From Bacteriovoracaceae bacterium UBA6261 (GTDB lineage Bacteria > Bdellovibrionota > Bacteriovoracia > Bacteriovoracales > Bacteriovoracaceae), in NCBI GenBank assembly GCA_002440825.1, contig DJVH01000041.1, positions 5,696-11,341 on the forward strand: 5,646 nucleotides of DNA. Direction: 5' to 3'. The translations under genes and the position numbers were made by a program. The notes under the pieces are model-generated. The model was not told the origin of the DNA. It made no database searches and saw only the letters and a list, made by a program, of their open reading frames with translations. Below are positions 3,830 through 5,646 of the stretch, one piece after another (the stretch's first letter is position 1; each line of letters begins with the position of its first letter).

Positions 3830-5536
3830 TTGAATCATTTACCTCTTATGATTATCGACCTGGCAGTTATTCTTGGAGCTGCGGCCATAAGTATTTTGGT
3901 TTTCAGTCGATTAAAACAACCGATCGTTCTTGGGTATTTGATTGCCGGTTTTCTTGTTGGGCCGAACGTAAAATTATTACCGACCGTTGTGGATTTAGAA
4001 GGCATCAAACTTTGGGCGGAAATCGGAGTGATCTTTTTACTTTTTGGCCTGGGCCTCGAATTCAGTTTCAAAAAACTGGCGAAAGTAGGAAAGAGCGCGA
4101 GCATCGCCGCCGGATGCGAAGTGATTACGATGATCGGAGTCGGTTATCTTTTGGGCCGCGCTTTTGGCTGGAAAGAAATGGACAGTTTGTATCTCGGCGC
4201 GATTCTCTCCATGTCTTCCACCACCATTATTATTCGTGCCTTTGAAGAAACCGGTTTAAAAGGTAAAGATTTTGCTAGCCTCGTTTTTGGAATTCTTATT
4301 GTCGAGGATTTACTCGCTATCTTAATCATGGTTTTTCTCACAGAGATAAGTCAGACTGGAAATTTTGCCGTAGGAAATATTTTATATCTGACAGCGCGAC
4401 TGGGATTCTTTTTACTGGTCTGGTTTTTGGTAGGCATATATCTATTGCCAACGTTATTGAAAAACCTGAAAAAATATTTGAGCGATGAAATCTTATTGAT
4501 CCTTTCAATGAGCTTTTGTTTTCTCATGGTCTATCTCGCTTCCAAAGCAGGATTCTCTGCTGCGCTCGGCGCTTTTATCATGGGCTCCATTCTCGCTGAA
4601 ACCGTAGAGGCAGAACGCATTGAACATCTTCTCGTCAACGTGAAAAATCTTTTTGCCGCCGTCTTCTTTGTCTCGGTAGGAATGCTGATTGATCCGGTTA
4701 TTCTCAAAGAAAATTTCGGCGTCGTTCTTCTGATTACGTTAGTCACTATCGTCGGAAAATTCATTGGCTCAGGTTTTGGCGCCATGGTTTCAGGGCAAGG
4801 ATTAAAAAAATCTGTTCAGGCCGGAATGAGTCTCGCTCAGATCGGAGAATTCTCTTTTATCATCGCTACACTTGGTATGACGTTGAAAGTGACCAGCGCT
4901 TTTCTTTATCCCATAGTGATTGCCGTTTCTGCTGTCACAACGTTCACGACTCCTTACATGATCAAATTGTCCGGACCATTTTACCAATGGGTTGAAACGA
5001 AAATGCCCTCTACGTTTCTGCAAAAATTTGGAAGCTCCAAAGTGACCTCTGCGACATCTTCACGGTCGAACATCTTTGGTTTTTTCTGGAGAGTGTATGG
5101 CATTTTTATTCTCATCAATTCTGTCGTCGTTATTGCGATCACGCTTGCTTCGGTCACCTACCTTCTTCCATTTTTATTTTCACTGGCAGGCGACAGCGCT
5201 GTCGTCAGAATAGGAGCGGGGCTTTTCACGTTTTTTATTTGTTCGCCATTTTTGGCTGCCATCATTCTTAAAATTCCTAAAAATTTAAACAGTGGAGATG
5301 CTTTGAAGCTTGAGAGAGGAAAAAAATTCAAGTTCAGCACTTTTAGCATTCGTTTTGCCATCACATACGCTCTGATTGTTTTCATCGTCGGAGAGTTCAG
5401 TACGCGGGAAAGTTTATTTTTTATCGTTGGAATACTTCTCTTATTTTTTATCATTGGAATCAAAAGTTATTTGCGTCCTATATACAACGCAATCGAAAAA
5501 CGATTTCTGGAAAATCTCAAACACAAGCACGCGTAG
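3830..5536 (+). CDS. CPA2-family cation:proton antiporter (KefB-like membrane domain)
   Basis: This 568-residue inner-membrane protein should exchange Na+ or K+ for protons. Residues about 7-380 form the CPA2 exchanger domain with roughly 12 hydrophobic segments. Family landmarks include RLKQPIVLGYLIAGFLVGP (27-45), GVIFLLFGLGLEFS (66-79), SMSSTTIIIR (127-136) and VED with Asp160 (158-160), at the position of the ion-binding acidic pair. Further ones are GAFIMGSILAET (247-258), FFVSVGMLIDP (279-289), the conserved Lys310 in IVGKFIGS, and SLAQIGEFSFI (334-344). After a polar linker (about 385-415), residues 416-546 hold about four more hydrophobic segments, ending in a basic tail. KefB and KefC carry a cytosolic TrkA-N (RCK) domain here, but no Rossmann GxGxxG motif is visible. 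The start is TTG, chosen for AAAGGAG 8 nt upstream. A palindromic element follows 27 nt after the stop. The transported ion is unknown; 'Kef' would over-assign it. Confidence 0.9.
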   Translation: MNHLPLMIIDLAVILGAAAISILVFSRLKQPIVLGYLIAGFLVGPNVKLLPTVVDLEGIKLWAEIGVIFLLFGLGLEFSFKKLAKVGKSASIAAGCEVITMIGVGYLLGRAFGWKEMDSLYLGAILSMSSTTIIIRAFEETGLKGKDFASLVFGILIVEDLLAILIMVFLTEISQTGNFAVGNILYLTARLGFFLLVWFLVGIYLLPTLLKNLKKYLSDEILLILSMSFCFLMVYLASKAGFSAALGAFIMGSILAETVEAERIEHLLVNVKNLFAAVFFVSVGMLIDPVILKENFGVVLLITLVTIVGKFIGSGFGAMVSGQGLKKSVQAGMSLAQIGEFSFIIATLGMTLKVTSAFLYPIVIAVSAVTTFTTPYMIKLSGPFYQWVETKMPSTFLQKFGSSKVTSATSSRSNIFGFFWRVYGIFILINSVVVIAITLASVTYLLPFLFSLAGDSAVVRIGAGLFTFFICSPFLAAIILKIPKNLNSGDALKLERGKKFKFSTFSIRFAITYALIVFIVGEFSTRESLFFIVGILLLFFIIGIKSYLRPIYNAIEKRFLENLKHKHA

Positions 5537-5571
5537 AGGTTGGAGGTTGGTGCCACGGAGGTTGGTGCCAC
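5536..5571. repeat. 15-bp tandem repeat at the left edge of palindrome copy 4
   Basis: GGAGGTTGGTGCCAC occurs twice in perfect tandem (5542-5556 and 5557-5571). A partial unit, GAGGTTGG, lies before it from 5536, the last base of the antiporter stop codon. The second unit runs into the palindrome arm GGTGCCAC. As at copy 3, the duplicated motif includes the arm tip. Confidence 0.85.
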
Positions 5572-5603
5572 TAGACTTCGCTATGCATAAGTCTAGTGGC
5601 ACC
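5564..5603 (+). repeat. Palindromic element copy 4, terminator-like
   Basis: Arms 5564-5578 and 5589-5603 form a perfect 15-bp inverted repeat (GGTGCCACTAGACTT) around CGCTATGCAT. The arms are identical to copies 2 and 3, but the centre is in the opposite orientation and differs from theirs at two positions. It lies 27 nt after the antiporter stop. It lacks the AAAA and TTTT extensions of the other copies, so rho-independent termination is doubtful here. Confidence 0.88.
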
Positions 5604-5630
5604 GGGTTCGCACCCGGTTCCACCCGGTTC
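5601..5630. repeat. CCGGTT-rich tandem and inverted repeats at the right edge of copy 4
   Basis: CACCCGGTTC is tandemly repeated (5611-5620, 5621-5630). ACCGGGT (5601-5607) and ACCCGGT (5612-5618) form a 7-bp hairpin with loop TCGC that shares three bases with the right arm of the palindrome. The array continues close to the window end, so its full extent is unknown. No gene is visible in 5537-5646. Confidence 0.75.
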
Positions 5631-5646
5631 CGCAGTTGCGAAAGCA

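Noticed and set aside
3822..3833. Four-codon leader frame ATGAGCGCTTGA overlapping the antiporter TTG
   Set aside because: The Shine-Dalgarno sequence abuts its ATG with no spacing, so initiation there is unlikely; the overlap with TTG is probably chance.
777..5603. CRISPR array or attachment sites
   Set aside because: The palindrome copies are dispersed by 1 kb or more with genes between them, have no regular spacers, and no Cas or integrase gene is present.
5441..5623. Minus-strand frame of 60 codons at the window end
   Set aside because: It is translated from the copy 4 repeats and the reverse of the antiporter gene; no family-like sequence.

Overview
This is a bacterial chromosomal window with five single-gene units, one toxin-antitoxin-like pair and an unusual set of palindromic repeats. 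The trypsin-like secreted protease, the Rnk homologue, the moderate G+C and the dispersed GGTGCCA palindromes suggest a Gram-negative proteobacterium, perhaps of the Bdellovibrio group. That assignment is a guess: no rRNA or other taxonomic marker is present.

Layout from left to right: (1) 26-778 (+), a ZIP-family metal transporter with a variant metal site. (2) 954-1805 (+), an exported chymotrypsin-fold serine protease with an intact catalytic triad. (3) An AT-rich island of about 1.2 kb, roughly 1861-3068. It holds an unassigned 180-residue protein (+) and, converging on it from the minus strand, a DUF4160 protein with an overlapping ribbon-helix-helix protein. The pair has a strong promoter with a palindrome in its spacer and looks like a self-regulated toxin-antitoxin unit. 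(4) 3123-3524 (-), Rnk, an RNA-polymerase-binding relative of GreA/GreB. (5) A 305-bp divergent intergenic region with inverted repeats and a hairpin around a ribosome binding site. (6) 3830-5536 (+), a CPA2 cation:proton antiporter starting at TTG, with extra membrane helices in place of a regulatory domain.

The most striking signal is four copies of a 40-nt palindrome (cores 781-820, 1816-1855, 3072-3111, 5564-5603). Each lies within about 30 nt of the stop codon of one of the four conserved genes. All four have the same length, an asymmetric centre that gives them an orientation, and compensated base-pair changes between copies. They look like a dispersed REP/MITE-like family used as intergenic terminators. 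Two copies are identical over 47 bp, lie in the same orientation and bracket the AT-rich island. Two copies carry short tandem repeats of their own arm ends at their edges. The antiporter, ZIP transporter, protease and Rnk show no obvious joint pathway and look like independent transcription units.
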